A stretch of DNA of 64,000 nt from Solanum dulcamara (Eukaryota; Streptophyta; Magnoliopsida; Solanales; Solanaceae), in NCBI RefSeq assembly GCF_947179165.1, contig NC_077238.1, positions 79,575,757-79,639,756 on the forward strand, given 5' to 3'. Positions 11,960 to 23,550 of the stretch are shown here, one piece after another. A program made the translations under genes and the position numbers. Within the stretch, counting starts at the first letter, position 1. Each line of letters starts with the position of its first letter. The notes under the pieces were generated by a model that ran no database searches, had not been told where the DNA came from, and worked only from the letters and a program-made list of their open reading frames with translations.

Positions 11960-12469
11960 ATGAAGATTGTTGTGATATATCTAGTTATGCTATTGACCTC
12001 AACACAGAAAACAAGCAGCAGCAGCAACAATCTAGTAGAGACTACATGCAAGAACACACCAAACTACAATCTCTGTATAAAAACTCTGCGCCATGACGAA
12101 CGCAGCGCCAGCAGCGACATCACGACGTTGGCGCTGATCGTGGTGGACGCCATTAAAGCGAAGGCAAATCAAGGAGCAGAAATCATCTCGACACTCCTTG
12201 CTTCGAATCCTCCTGAAGAATGGAGAGTTCCATTAAAAGAGTGTGCTTTCTCATATAAGGTAATTTTGACAATAAGTTTGCCTGAAGCAATTGAAGCCTT
12301 AACTAAAGGGAACCCAAAATTTGCTGAAGATAGCATGGTTGTATGTTTTGGAGATTCTCAGGATTGTGAGGAGAATTTCAAGAGTAGTATTTCACCTCTT
12401 ACTGGTTTGAACAATGCAGTACATGAGCTTTCTGGTGTGGGCAGAGCAATTATTAGAAATTTATTATGA
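11960..12469 (+). CDS. CIF: Cell-wall/vacuolar invertase inhibitor (PMEI domain)
   Basis: Intronless, 169 aa. The first ATG of the frame is at 11960; the frame is open slightly upstream but has no earlier ATG. Residues 1-16 are a signal peptide ([16 protein letters not shown]). The mature part follows the tobacco cell-wall inhibitor of beta-fructosidase closely: [17 protein letters not shown] (first disulphide pair), [55 protein letters not shown], and the C-terminus [16 protein letters not shown]. The family forms a four-helix bundle that occupies the acid invertase active site in the apoplast or vacuole, restraining sucrose cleavage. An extra cysteine is present in [11 protein letters not shown], where relatives I recall have GSSGD. 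A pectin methylesterase inhibitor is the alternative, but the matches favour invertase inhibition. Confidence 0.88.
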   Translation: MKIVVIYLVMLLTSTQKTSSSSNNLVETTCKNTPNYNLCIKTLRHDERSASSDITTLALIVVDAIKAKANQGAEIISTLLASNPPEEWRVPLKECAFSYKVILTISLPEAIEALTKGNPKFAEDSMVVCFGDSQDCEENFKSSISPLTGLNNAVHELSGVGRAIIRNLL

Positions 12470-12694
12470 TGTAATTTTCGTTTTCACTTTGTTTTCTTGT
12501 ATTTTAGTGCTATTATTTTGCGAATCGAAAGTCTTATCTCTCCAGCTCATGAATAAATCAACCGCCAGCCGAATAGCCAGAATTAGAATGAAGGAATGAT
12601 TCAATCCTCACGCTCCTCCTTTTTTGTCTTTCTATCTATACTTATTTTTTCTTTTGGGAATTAGGGATTGCAAGGCTCAAAAATAATACTTGAA

Positions 12695-12799
12695 GGGCTT
12701 GTTTGGTTGGAACAAGTTATTCCACGATTTTATCCCAATCAAACATGGGATAACCTCATCCTAATCAGTCATCCCTTCTCCCTTGTATCAAACGAGCCC
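12695..12799. mobile_element. Short Tourist-like MITE (105 bp)
   Basis: The terminal inverted repeats are GGGCTTGTTTGG at the left and the complement of GGGCTCGTTTG at the right, flanked by GAA on both sides. It lies about 220 bp 3' of the invertase inhibitor stop codon. A second, probably truncated member begins at about 12855 (GGGGTCGTTTGGTATGGGGG). Confidence 0.55.
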
Positions 12800-13167
12800 G
12801 AAGCATATAAATTATCCAGAAAAAATTTCAGTAGAAGGTGAATAAGACAGTAAGGGGTCGTTTGGTATGGGGGATAAGGGTTAATAATTTGGCGATAAAT
12901 GCAGGATTATTTTATCCTGCGTTTGGTTAGAGACAATAATTAGTCTTGAGATTATTTATTTCGCCATTTTTAATAAAATGATGGGATTGATAACGAATCT
13001 CATAAGATATCCCAATCCATAATATAACTTTTTAAAGATATTCAAAAAAAAAAAAGACTTTATTCAAACAAGGAAACAAAGGACAAATTTATACCTGGAT
13101 TATCTGAAATAGAGCAACTTTGCCCTCCATTTAACTTTTGATCTTATATTATATCTGTTAGGGAATA

Positions 13168-13275
13168 ATATATTTCGGAAACAACCTTTCTACCTCCACG
13201 AGGTAGTGATAAGGTCCGCGTACACCAGATCCCACTTAGTGGGATTTCACTCGGTATGTTGTGGATGTTGTATTA
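13168..13275 (+). mobile_element. TS-SINE/RTE-LINE 3' end fragment
   Basis: The block contains TTTCGGAAACAACCTTTCTACC, CACGAGGTAGTGATAAGGTC, GCGTACACCAGATCCCACTTAGTGGGATTTCACTCGG and a TTGTGGATGTTG tail, the shared 3' module of solanaceous TS SINEs and RTE LINEs. No upstream LINE coding sequence is visible here. Confidence 0.65.
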
Positions 13276-13912
13276 TATCTATTAGGAACAAGTCTCATTT
13301 TTGCCTTTAATCCCTAATAGAGCTTGCATCCAAAGGTAGTTTTAAACCATAGCCAAAAGAGAGGTAAATGCGAGCCTTCTTTCTCGAAGATTATGGACGC
13401 ATATAGTGCTGGAGCTCCGTTAGTGATAAGGGCAAATATGAGATGATTTGTTGATTACAAAGGCATAAGTAGACCAAAAGTGTAACGGAGGGCAAACTTG
13501 AGCCATTACTGAATACTAAAAGGTTAAATTTGGATGTTTTACCTTCGCACAGTTACTTTTTCGTAAGAAGCAGAAAACTGCAAGCTCCAAATTCAATAGA
13601 AAATTGTAAGGGAAAAGTGTCCAACATGCCAACCATAACACTCCCAAGTCTCAACCTTGCCTTGTCTTTGTGAATTGTGATAACTGATATATAACATTAC
13701 TTATTTTAAAGAAAGAGCAGCAACCTTTTCTTAAGAGAAGAGTCACTACTTTCAAATTCTCCAGTTATATTTATTGTTTTTTGGCCTAAGAAAGAGTTTT
13801 TTTTCTTTTTTGGATGACCGGGAAATTTGTCTGAGGCCAACACTTAGGACCTACCATAGCCTTCTGAAGTCGGGGATAATGGACTTTCTACCTCTACCCT
13901 TCATCACTTAAA

Positions 13913-14330
13913 TGCTAGGCTTAGTTTGCATGGCGCAAAGCTCCTAGAACCTTTGACCTAAGTCACAAGTCTCTCAACCTTTGCTACTTGAACTAAGCCC
14001 CGGGGCAGTATTTCCAAAAGATACTTGAGTCATGAATCCTGATAATCTTAAAAGTTATTAACCATTAAATTTTAGGCTTTGGAGCATGGTAATGCAGCAA
14101 GTACAGTGTGTCTTTATTTAAATTCCAGGCTAGTTTGCAAGGCACAAGGCTCCTCAAACCTCTGACGTAAGTAAGAGGTCCCTCAACCTTTGCCACTTGA
14201 ACTAAGCCCCAGGGGCAGTATTTCCGAAAGATACTTAAGTCATGAATCCCGATGATACTAAAGGTTATTTACCGTTAACTTTAGGCTTTGGAGCATGCTA
14301 ATGCAGCAAAGTACAGTAAGTCTTTAAATC
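13913..14330. repeat. Diverged tandem duplication, two ~209-bp units
   Basis: The segment from TAGTTTGCATGGCGCAAAG (13922) to GGAGCATGGTAATGCAGCAAG is repeated at 14131 with about 10% differences. Shared landmarks are TGAACTAAGCCCC, GGGGCAGTATTTCC and TAGGCTTTGGAGCATG. It lies 3' of the minus-strand membrane protein gene. Function unknown; probably intergenic repeat material. Confidence 0.75.
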
Positions 14331-14942
14331 AGAAAACAAAAGCATATTCAATTCCATGAAAATGCAAACAAGTCTGATCTTAGGCACTTCTCAAGCGCAG
14401 TTCTAGGCAATCAATACATAACTAATGCAAGCAAGTCAAACGAGATACGGTTAGTAAACAAGTTAAAATGGTTGATCCGAAATTACAGGGTTCTTGTTGT
14501 GAGTGTACTATGCACTATTTAACTAGTCCAGATATCATAACATTTGTCTTCTCAGAACATTCATGGAAATTATGCTTAGAAAGTTATTTTACAATATGAG
14601 GCTCTCTAGTGAATTGGCAATTTCGAGTCATCCTTAGAGTGCTATGCCAGTGGTTATTCATCTCAATCAACCAGTATCAATCACTGTACAGGTATACAAA
14701 TTAGGCAAGTCATGTGCCGAGTCACTTACATAGATGATAGAACTCCTTCAGGCAAAACATAGAGGCAATCGTGGTCATATTTGAATAGTTCCACCCTGTT
14801 ACTGAATTTCAGCTTGTGATACTTTTCAGACTATTTCCATGAATTAAACCAGAAGCTTGCTCCACTTTACTATGAATTAAGAAGCAAATGAAAACTTAGC
14901 CGACTAGAATCATCTATAAGCACAGAATGTAAAGCAGCATTT

Positions 14943-15863
14943 TCAGATGATTATAGATTTATAGGATAGTACATACTCAGAAGAGCCAGAGCCCACGACG
15001 ATGGCAGTACTGGTGGATAAATTAGAGTCTTCCTGTACAATAATGAACCTATTCTCCCTTACCCTGCCAGATTGGACTGAATCATAAAAGTTCATAGTTG
15101 AACTTCTATAAGATATCCCTGCATACAATATTGTAAACACCAAATCATCAGAAACTTTGCACCTTGAAACAAAATCTTGGTTCAACAGTACGAAAAAAAG
15201 GGGAGGGGGGAGAAAATAAAAGGAGAAGAAAGAGAACAAAGGGTTGAGTCAATTGCAAAAATGTGCTGATATATTTCCACTCAAAAATAGGACATAGGAA
15301 ACCCAAACTAACAAATCGAGATCTTTACCTTGAAACAATAGCACAAAAAAGAAGAAAATAGTAAAGAGCAACGCAAGGGAACTGCCATTCAATGCTGATG
15401 ATGGCGGCGATGCTTTTGCTGCTTTCATTTTCTTCAAAGCCTTCATTCTCTCAGTCCGTGCACGTTTAATCATAGCGAGTTCCGCAATCTCTTTAATCAA
15501 TTTATGGTCAGCAGCATCCAATGACAATCCTCTGGGAGGTCTAGGAGGTTTGGGAGGCTTCTTAGCACTCGTGGATTTACGTTTTTCTTTGCTCTTCTTC
15601 TTCTCTGCTAAACTTGCCTCGTCTATAAATACACTAACACTCCCCCGAGTAAGCTCATCCCCATCCTGTGTATAGCTGTTCATATTCAATCCATTTTCAG
15701 CTTTAGAAAGTTCTTCACCATCACCATTAAAGACACTAGTGAAAAGTACATTCCCTGCTTTAGCATCCAAAGTAGAATTATTATTTCCGGCTTCTCCACT
15801 CGTACTCCTAGAGCTCTCAAGATCAACCTCAAAATCGCTCTCTCTAGATAAGATATGATCCAT
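14943..15863 (-). CDS. Conserved plant single-pass membrane protein, function unknown
   Basis: Two exons, 15863-15329 and 15118-14943, joined by a GT-AG intron (donor CAAG/GTAAAG, acceptor TGCAG); about 236 aa. The start is MDHILSRE at 15863; the frame continues upstream only to a TTG. Layout: acidic, Ser-rich N-terminus; a basic Pro-rich block (KKPPKPPRPPRGLSLD, about residues 100-116); a conserved helix DHKLIKEIAELAMIKRARTERMKALKKMKAAKA; a hydrophobic segment LALLFTIFFFFVLLFQG; and a variable Ser-rich tail. I recognise this combination from uncharacterised Arabidopsis proteins. The short intron may be preceded by a 5'UTR intron reaching about 16.85 kb. The exon 2 end is uncertain: a GA/GTATGT donor 3' of the SGSSE codons could lead to a further small exon. 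Confidence 0.8.
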
Positions 15864-16155
15864 AAAAACTTCACTCAAAAAATCTCAATCTTGTTACACT
15901 TAAACTAAACCAAACTCTTAATCGAGGGATGCAGCCAGCAAATATCCGCTATCTTCTTCAAAATACCATCTGAAGTGAAAATAAATGAATTCTCAAATGG
16001 TGTTAAATTCCAAAGGTTAGTAACAAATGCACCAAATTTACGATTTGAAAAATATCCTATGAGCTTCTACTGCTAAATAGGCAGGGCAAGTGTATCAATT
16101 CTCTAATGTTCTTTCTTTTTTATTGAAGTGCAATCTACTCAGTCTAGGTACTAGT

Positions 16156-16501
16156 CAGGGGCGTAGCAAGTAACCGTGGTGTTTGAACTAATACCACGGG
16201 ATACCTGCCACTTCCTTTCAACAACAGGTATCAAGTAACACTAACCACTAAGGCTAGGACAAATGGAAAGAAATCACCTAGTGCTGTTCGTCTCCGCTAG
16301 AATTTAAACCTAATCTCATGATTCTCAACCAACCTCATTAACCACTAAGCCACAACCTTGGTTGCTCAAACTCCATATCTATATTAAGAAATTCACTAAA
16401 TATATACAAAAATTAAGTCCTAAAACCAGTTACTACTAACACTTAATGTTGCTATTCTAGAATTTAGAACCCATAAAGTTCAAATCTTGGTTTCGCCTCT
16501 A
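16156..16501. mobile_element. hAT MITE with exact 8-bp target duplication
   Basis: It begins CAGGGGCGTAGCAAG and ends GGTTTCGCCTCTA, imperfect inverted termini of the CAGGGGCG hAT type. The 8-mer GTACTAGT is present immediately before (16148-16155) and after (16502-16509). The 346-bp body has no coding capacity. It lies just upstream of the minus-strand membrane protein gene, in its leader or promoter. Confidence 0.75.
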
Positions 16502-17002
16502 GTACTAGTACTTCAGAATTCAGTACAATTAACAACTCATAGATTCACTACTGTAGGTTAAAAAAAAGAGTACTAAATTGCAAAAGAAACAGGTAAAAAT
16601 TTAAACTTTATACACAAATGAATCCAACAAAAGTAGCTCAATATAAACAAATCATGAAGAAAAACAAACCCCAACAGCTAAAGAATGAACAAAACAAACT
16701 TATCTATCAAATCAAATCAAATCATCATCATTCTAAATCCTCTTCAATGAATGAAGAAAAAAATTATTGCTTGACACCCACTAGGAAAAAAGAGAGTACC
16801 TTGAAGACAGAATGAGAAAAAGAAGACAAGAGGCAGATAGTGAAGGGGCATGGAACAACTTTAAAATACTTAGAGGAGCCTTTGTGTGTACTACTAAAAT
16901 ATATGAGATCTCAAATAGTACAGGTTACATTAAAGTGGGTGCTTTGATTCTTTAATGAATGATAGGTGACAACAAAATAATGTTTTTTTCTTTTATTCAA
17001 AT

Positions 17003-17041
17003 GGGGGGGGGGGGGGGGGGGTAAAAAAAAAAAAAAAAAAA
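17003..17041. repeat. G19-T-A20 homopolymer tract
   Basis: Nineteen consecutive G are followed by a T and a long A run. Such a tract is prone to length error in sequencing and assembly. Confidence 0.85.
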
Positions 17042-17084
17042 ATTATAAAATATTGATATCTCATTTGCTTCAAATATTTTTTTT

Positions 17085-17500
17085 TTTGGAAAACGCTTAA
17101 ATATGTCATTAAACTTTGAGAAAAAACTTATCTATGTTATCCGTTAAAAGTTTGGCTCATTTATGTTATTTTCGTTTGAGAAAAAGTTCATTCGTATTAA
17201 CTTAAATGGCATAAATGAATCAAACTTTTAACGGATGACATAAATGACCCTTTTCTCAAAGTTTGATGGCATATGTGAACCTTTTCCATTTTAAACAATA
17301 ATTTAATTAATGACATGGCCGAATCATAATTGACCACGTGTACAAAATAATTTTGCAAAACGGAAAATATTTTCAGTTTACAAATAATGGCATAGATACC
17401 CTTTTCTCAGACGGAAATGACATAAATAAATCAAACTTTTAATGGATGACATAAATAAATCTTTTTTCAAAGTTCAATAACATATTTGAGTCTTTTTTCT
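17085..17500. mobile_element. Foldback MITE-like repeat
   Basis: The block is internally palindromic. AAATATGTCATTAAACTTTGAGAAAAA at the left pairs with the reverse complement of TTTTTTCAAAGTTCAATAACATATTTGAG at the right. In between, TTAACGGATGACATAAATGA and its complement occur several times. Common solanaceous repeat type; superfamily not assigned. Confidence 0.5.
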
Positions 17501-17509
17501 TTTTTTTTA

Positions 17510-18271
17510 TTTGAATAATAATGATATTTCCGATAGCAAAAAAACATTTCATAGTGGAAATGTATCTTTTTTATTTGAATAATAATAATTATAATCTATT
17601 TTTTCCGTCTTTTTATGGTACAGCTATGTCCTAAAAATCTTAGAAAATCTTACAATAAGGAAGACAAGAAGAAGAAACTGAATATTAACTTGTTTGGCTA
17701 AACTTCTCTAAAGCCTCTAAAGAAGAGATAAATGAAGAACGTTAAAGCTTATAAAAATGCATTCAAAATCAATTGTTAAAGCCTTTTTTTGGATTAAAAA
17801 TCAAAGGACAAATTTATGTGAGCGCAGGACTAAACAGATAATAACTTAACAGTTAGATTAACAAGAATACTTTACAAAAATACACTTAGAAATTATTTTT
17901 AAAAAGCTAGTTCAAACATTAATTGTTGATCAAAAGTATTTTTCAAATTGATAAGTCAAACACAAAACTGATCAAAATACATTTTTTGATAAAGCAATTT
18001 TCAAAATTAATTAATTTTAGAAGTTTGGTCAAATATCCATAACCCCTTAAACTTGCCTTTAAATTTCATTTAGACTATTGAATTATAGTTTGTTTCAATT
18101 AAATATGAACGTATGATAAATTATTTCTATTAGGCATTTTCGCTTTAATTTTAAAAAAATGAGTATGTTCTCAAATATCCATTACGCAGTCACATAAATA
18201 TTACTTGCTTAAACTATACACATTATCAAGTGGAACATGTTGAAGCTTTATTACGGCTTATTGAAGTTTTT

Positions 18272-18312
<41 letters not shown>

Positions 18313-21230
18313 AAAAATATAAAATATTTCAAATGATTAACTTATCTATATGATGAATAATTAAAAACACAAAAGAAAAACTTTTAAAATTTTTAATTGA
18401 CAATATCTAATAGAAATATTTTTATCTTGTTCAAATATAATTTGCTGATGAATTTAAATCACAATCACTACCAATTTAAGTTATTCTTTAACAATCTATA
18501 TGAGATTTGAGAAACGTTTTAACGCTAATTATTTGATTAGTGAAATGAATTTCAACGTTTAAGGAACATATTAATGAATCATTACCTTAATTACAATGGT
18601 TTCAAATTTCACTTAATATGGAATAGTACCATTCCTAGCGGTAGACAGCCTAATTAACGTTGAACCAATTAACTAAATAATTCTCAAATTATAATTAAGG
18701 AGTTTCTTAATTATTTAGTTTAAGTTAATTAAACTAAATAATTTCTTAGAGATATTAAACATATTCTAGCCAAATAAGTACTTTTTAAGATTATAATTAT
18801 ATGAGTTAATGGTCAAAAACACACCACTTTTTTTTTAATTTTTTGGTCCGAGAACACACCTAAACATTCTTTACACCTAAGCGTTCTTTCATCCTTCGCA
18901 TTTTTTTTCCTGCGAGTTGCATATCTCTACTATCTATTGTTCCTTCTTCCTCCTGTTTTTGTTAACTTAATTTATTTCATACTTCTAATTTAAGTGACCT
19001 TCTTATGTATGAAATACGTCAATTATAGTTAATGATTTGTCTAATTTAATTTATTATAATTAATTAATTATTATTAATTAAAATTATATAAATCAATGCT
19101 ATTAAATACAATTACCTTCCCTTACACTTTAAATAACATGTTTGTGTACCAGATACATCAAATCTTCTTGTAGTAGGAAAATGACGAGACATTTATTCAA
19201 TATGACAAATCTAGTTTTAGAAGACATTATATTAATTCCTACTTATATTTATTTAGGTGTGCAAATTTACACAGAGAAAGAATCAGATCTTAATTATGTA
19301 ACGTCAGGACACAAGAAAAATATTGATTTATGGGATATTACTGAAGAGAACAAACTTAAAAAGTATCATAACGAAGGGACTTATATTGAGATGCTACCTA
19401 ATGAGGACTATGCACTTGTTTGTGCAGATTTGTGTAAGGATCGTGGATTGGGCGTCGACCAGAAGAAAATCCATCTTCGTGGGTAAGCTATCGAACAATC
19501 TACTTACCATCCCTCTGACCAACTGACGATACTAACGATTTCTCTAACGAAAATGAAACATTCAGTGGCGGAATTAGCTCGCGATAACGCTCAGCCACCC
19601 GCGCTGATGAGATTGGACTGTATTGAGATCCTAGGTCTTCGGATTTTAAATTCAAGTTAAGTCGCAAGATTCATGTTTCATGAAACCTTGTAATGATTTT
19701 TTTGAAAGAAAATTGAAAGGTTGCAATATTTATGTATTATTCTGATCTTAATTTTACTACAGATTTTCAGCACGATTGTGTTTCTTTAGTTGAATTTTAT
19801 CAAAGCAAGATTGGTCAAGAATTGGATGTTAAATCCGACCATAAAAGGCAATATCAAATCCTTGTTTTTAAAATGTTATTACAAGTGTCCAGATAAAAGA
19901 AAATAAAGAGTAGATTCATGAAATATCTTCAGGTATATCCTTCATTTTATTCTTTTACATTTGAATTTATTTTCCATGTGATATTTCAAGGATATGCTTG
20001 TAAGAGTCATACTTATTTTGCTAGAAGATTTACTTGTCCACTAATGTTACCTTCTCTAAAATTATTTTAGTTGATCATTTCATTCCCTAACAACTTTATT
20101 TCAGTGTCTGACTTTGTCTAAATCATCAAACTTTAGTAAAGTGAGAAAAAAAAAGTTGTTGAAACTATAAAGGAATGGCAATAGTGACCAATTTTCTATG
20201 AACAAAATTTCACGTATAAGTTAAATTCCAACAAAATGATTCATACGTAATATGGCACTCAGTGCTTGAATTATGTCAAGAGTGAGTCATGTTACACCTT
20301 GGCCTATTATGTCATTGGGTGAAGGTAAAAAAGATGAATTCAAATTTCATCGAATTAAGAGGGTAAGATATCGAATTAAAGTCTCGATGCATCATGATAT
20401 TATAAGATATTGAGTTCAAATCTAATTAATTTATGGCCTAAAACTTTTTTATATGGATAAGACGTTGGGTTTAGGTAGTAATGCACCATAGTATGATATG
20501 ATGATGACTAACACAAGATAATATACGTTTGACTAAAAGTCATTAAATCCGTCCAATTGATTTGCTCCATTCTCTTATGTGAATGTTGTTGGGCTATGGC
20601 TCATGTTCCATTACAAAGGGCATATGGTGCCACCATGTGTTGTATTAGTTAAAATAGTTATGGAGAAATTATTAAGTAGAATTTATATGATAATATAAGT
20701 ATATAATACTACTCCATTTACTGTGATTTATGTTTTTGTTTAGTTCATTTAAAAAAATGTCACTTTCTCCGTGTTGAAGAGAAAAACTAAATTATTATAT
20801 CGGTGATGGCTATCTTCTTCCTTTTGTATTTGTTTTTTGGGATATGAGTTAAATTCAAAATTTAATTTAACATAATACTAATTACTCAAAACCTAATTAG
20901 TTTTGACTGTACTTAGATTAATGATTTCTTTTTTGAATAGTTTAAATCTTATATTACTAATTTACTTATTTTTTTCCATAGTTTAGTTCACATAAAACAA
21001 TACTAGTAAATCCTCATAATCAATTAGATTGTTTTTCTTCTTTTTTTTAATCTGTTTAAAAAATAATGTCTCTTCTTTTATATATAATCATTTTTGATAA
21101 TTTTTAAGTGACTTATTTTAGATCATAAGAGTAAATAACATTTTGATATATTCTCATATATTTTAGTTAGAACCACAAAATTCATTTTTTTTTATCTTTT
21201 CAAATTCCATATCAAATCAATTTAATGCCA
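17510..21230. other. Intergenic repeat-rich region
   Basis: No gene can be supported. It includes a (TA)n tract at about 18277-18309. There is an unassigned 114-codon frame at 19142-19486 with ordinary composition (containing VTSGHKKNIDLWDITEENK) that I do not recognise and that lacks a clear splice or promoter context. A 24-bp match to a copia LTR start (TGTTGGGCTATGGCTCATG) begins at about 20588, possibly a remnant of the 5' LTR of the element that ends at 22366. Confidence 0.45.
18277..18309. repeat. (TA)n microsatellite
   Basis: An uninterrupted TA dinucleotide run in intergenic DNA, preceded by poly-T. Confidence 0.9.
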
Positions 21231-21239
21231 AATTAGCAG

Positions 21240-21640
21240 GGGGAACTATTTCCTGGCAATTTAGACTACTGAAGTTCGATATCCACCACAGAAGCCGAAT
21301 ATATTGCTATCACTAAAGGAGACTGAGAATTACTTTGGATGAAGGAATTTATGAAAGATCTTGACTTTGAGCAGTCAAGATTCGTCTTATTCTGTGATAA
21401 TCAGAGTGTTATTTATGTCACCAAGCACTCCCCTTTCATTCTAAGTCCAAGCATATTAGTAGAAAGTATCATTGGATTAGAATGGTCATGGAAGAGAAAT
21501 TATTTGAGATTGAGAAGATACACACTGATGACAATCTTTCAGATATGCTTACAAAAGTGGTGATCGCAGAAAAAATAAGAGTTTTGTAGAACAACGACAG
21601 GCATGAAGCCTGTCAAGAATTCCTCCACTTGAAATCCATT
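21240..21640 (+). pseudogene. Ty1/copia pol 3' end (RNase H), degenerate
   Basis: Translation across frames gives the copia RNase H signature: STTEAEYIAITKGD, then a stop where relatives read a coding residue, LLWMKEFMKDLDFEQ, LFCDNQSVIYVTKHSPF, then HTDDNLSDMLTKVV close to the C-terminus. Frameshifts separate these blocks, so no protein can be made. It lies directly 5' of a polypurine tract and an LTR. Confidence 0.8.
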
Positions 21641-21647
21641 TGCCCCC

Positions 21648-21665
21648 TTGGCTGGAGGGGGTGTT
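21648..21665 (+). other. Polypurine tract of the copia element
   Basis: GGCTGGAGGGGGTGTT sits immediately 5' of the LTR start TGTTGGG, as expected for plus-strand priming. Confidence 0.6.
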
Positions 21666-22366
21666 TGTTGGGCTATAGCTCATGTTCCAGCCAAAGGCCC
21701 ATAGCCTAATCCTATTTGTAAAATAATTGGAATAAATCTCCTAATTTGGTTCCCAATTCTATTTGGAAAAGGATTGGAATTATAATTCTATTTGGAGTTG
21801 GTTTTGGCTTTAGAAAAAAGTATCACTCTATAAATATGATGATTTGAGAGAATTATGCAATTGCTCATTGATATTTTCTTTGAGAGACATTAGACACATA
21901 AGAGAGGTTTTTGAGAGAGTTTTCAACAAGAGAGAAGAAAATGGTGTTTTCCGCAATAATTTTGTCTCTCACTAGCAACCTTCAAATTGTGTTTGCCAAT
22001 TCATTAACCGTTGGATCGGGATGAAATATTTATTGAGTGTTTCTAACATCTTAATGTTTGATTTGAACGGTGAAGATCGGATTTGGAGGTCATAAATATC
22101 TTGTTTTAGGTCTCGGACAGTAATTGTGTTTTGGGTGGGTTTTTTTCTTCCCATTACTTTTGTTGGTGTAGCTATTGTTTCTCCTTGCTTGACAATTGTT
22201 GTGTAGCCATTTAGGAGAATATTTGTAACCCTCGTATTATTATAGTGGAGTAATTTGGATCTCAAAGATTCCGTGGTTGTTACCTTCGATTTGAAGGATT
22301 TTCCCACATTAAATTTGGTGTTATTTATTTTCTCTGTTTTCGGGGTTGCGTCTTTCCGTCATAACA
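21666..22366 (+). mobile_element. 3' LTR of the Ty1/copia element
   Basis: It begins TGTTGGGCTATAGC and ends CCGTCATAACA, with TG...CA termini, 701 bp. A TATA-like CTATAAATATGATG lies at about 21829. Only this LTR and the adjoining pol end are recognisable; the 5' portion of the element is lost or highly diverged. The minus-strand 111-codon frame inside it (21972-22307) is spurious. Confidence 0.7.
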
Positions 22367-22489
22367 AATGTGACAGCATTGCATAATATGTCTGAAATAT
22401 GACAAGTGGTTGAATGTATGAATATTGGTGGTCATCACTGTGATAACTAAAAGGAAGAACATTATGGGTCATCACTCTAAATTTTATTG

Positions 22490-23221
22490 ATAATGTTTTG
22501 AAACTCTAAATTTTAAAGTTTTTTTATTAAAAAGTAATCCATATATTTTTCGATTCAACGGCTAATTTGAATTTATTATTTTATGGGTCAAATTTATTTT
22601 TCTCACTACTTTTATTATCAAATTTATTATACATGCCCCAGTTTTTTTATAGATACAAAAATTAAATTATAATATAGCAGTAAAAATTAGTTTTAAATTA
22701 TAATATAGCAACAACAAAAAATGGTTTTAATTTTTCTTTTACTGTTTTCTCTTTTTCCATTTCACACTTCTTTCTTTTTATTATTCTTATTTTTACACCA
22801 AAGACTGAAAGAAAAAATGAAATAAGAATAAGAAATTCAAATAATGATAATTAAATAAGTCAAAAAATAATTCATACGTGAAAAAAAAAATTATATATAC
22901 TCCTAAACTTTCCTAGAAAAAAATTCCATCTATGGGTATATTTTTTTATTTTGTTTTTTTACTTTCTCAAAAAATATATATACCCCTACATGATTTTTTT
23001 AAAAATCAAAGAATAAAATAAAAAATTCACCTTAGATGAAAAGGGTATATGTGAGTCACTTTTGTCACGGTAAAAGTATATGTAAGCCATTTTTATAACC
23101 GAGGGGGGAGGAGTATATGTGAACCACTTTTGTAAGGATAAGAATATATATGAGTCACTTTTATAATGAGTGATATATCGATCTAACTAACAAAGTTAAG
23201 GAATATATTAGGACCTTTTCC
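22490..23221. mobile_element. Dispersed foldback repeat, copy 2
   Basis: Same family and orientation as 10198-10912: shared landmarks are CAACGGCTAATTTGAATTTATTATTTT, AGATACAAAAATTAAATTATAATATAGC, TTTCTCTTTTTCCATTTCACACTTC and repeated ATGTGAGTCACTTTTGT blocks. Its right end is AGTTAAGGAATATATTAGGACC. Confidence 0.5.
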
Positions 23222-23346
23222 TATGAAAATTTAACCTTAGGATAAATATTTGATGTGATTATAGGCTTATATTAACGCTTACGAATTAATGAATCAAAAC
23301 CTCAAATATAATTTAGTTCGATTATATTCAATATATTATAACGATA

Positions 23347-23530
23347 AAAAAAAGGGCAGCCCGGTGCACTTAAGCTCCCGCTATGCGCAGGGTCCGGGGA
23401 AGGGCCCGACCACAAGGGTCTATTGTACGCAGCCTTACCTTGCATTTCTGCCAGAGGCTGTTTCCAAGGCTTGAACCCGTGACCTCCTGGTCACATGGCA
23501 GCAACTCTACCAGTTACTCCAAGGCTCCCC
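23347..23530 (-). mobile_element. Au SINE, copy 2 (young, perfect 20-bp TSD)
   Basis: Read on the minus strand it starts GGGGAGCCTTGGAGTAACTG and has a B-box GGGTTCAAGCC, CAGCCTCTGGCAGAAATGCAAG, CAATAGACCCTTGTGG and GCGCATAGCGGGAGC...GGGCTGCCC, then an oligo-T tail. The 20-mer starting TTCAATATATTA flanks it exactly at 23327-23346 and 23531-23550. It is close to the family consensus and looks like a recent insertion. Confidence 0.93.
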
Positions 23531-23550
23531 TTCAATATATTATAACGATA

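Noticed and set aside
19142..19486. 114-codon frame with VTSGHKKNIDLWDITEE
   Set aside because: Composition is protein-like, but I recognise no family and see no promoter or splice context; not called as a gene.
21972..22307. 111-codon minus-strand frame
   Set aside because: It lies antisense within the copia LTR and matches no gag-pol product.
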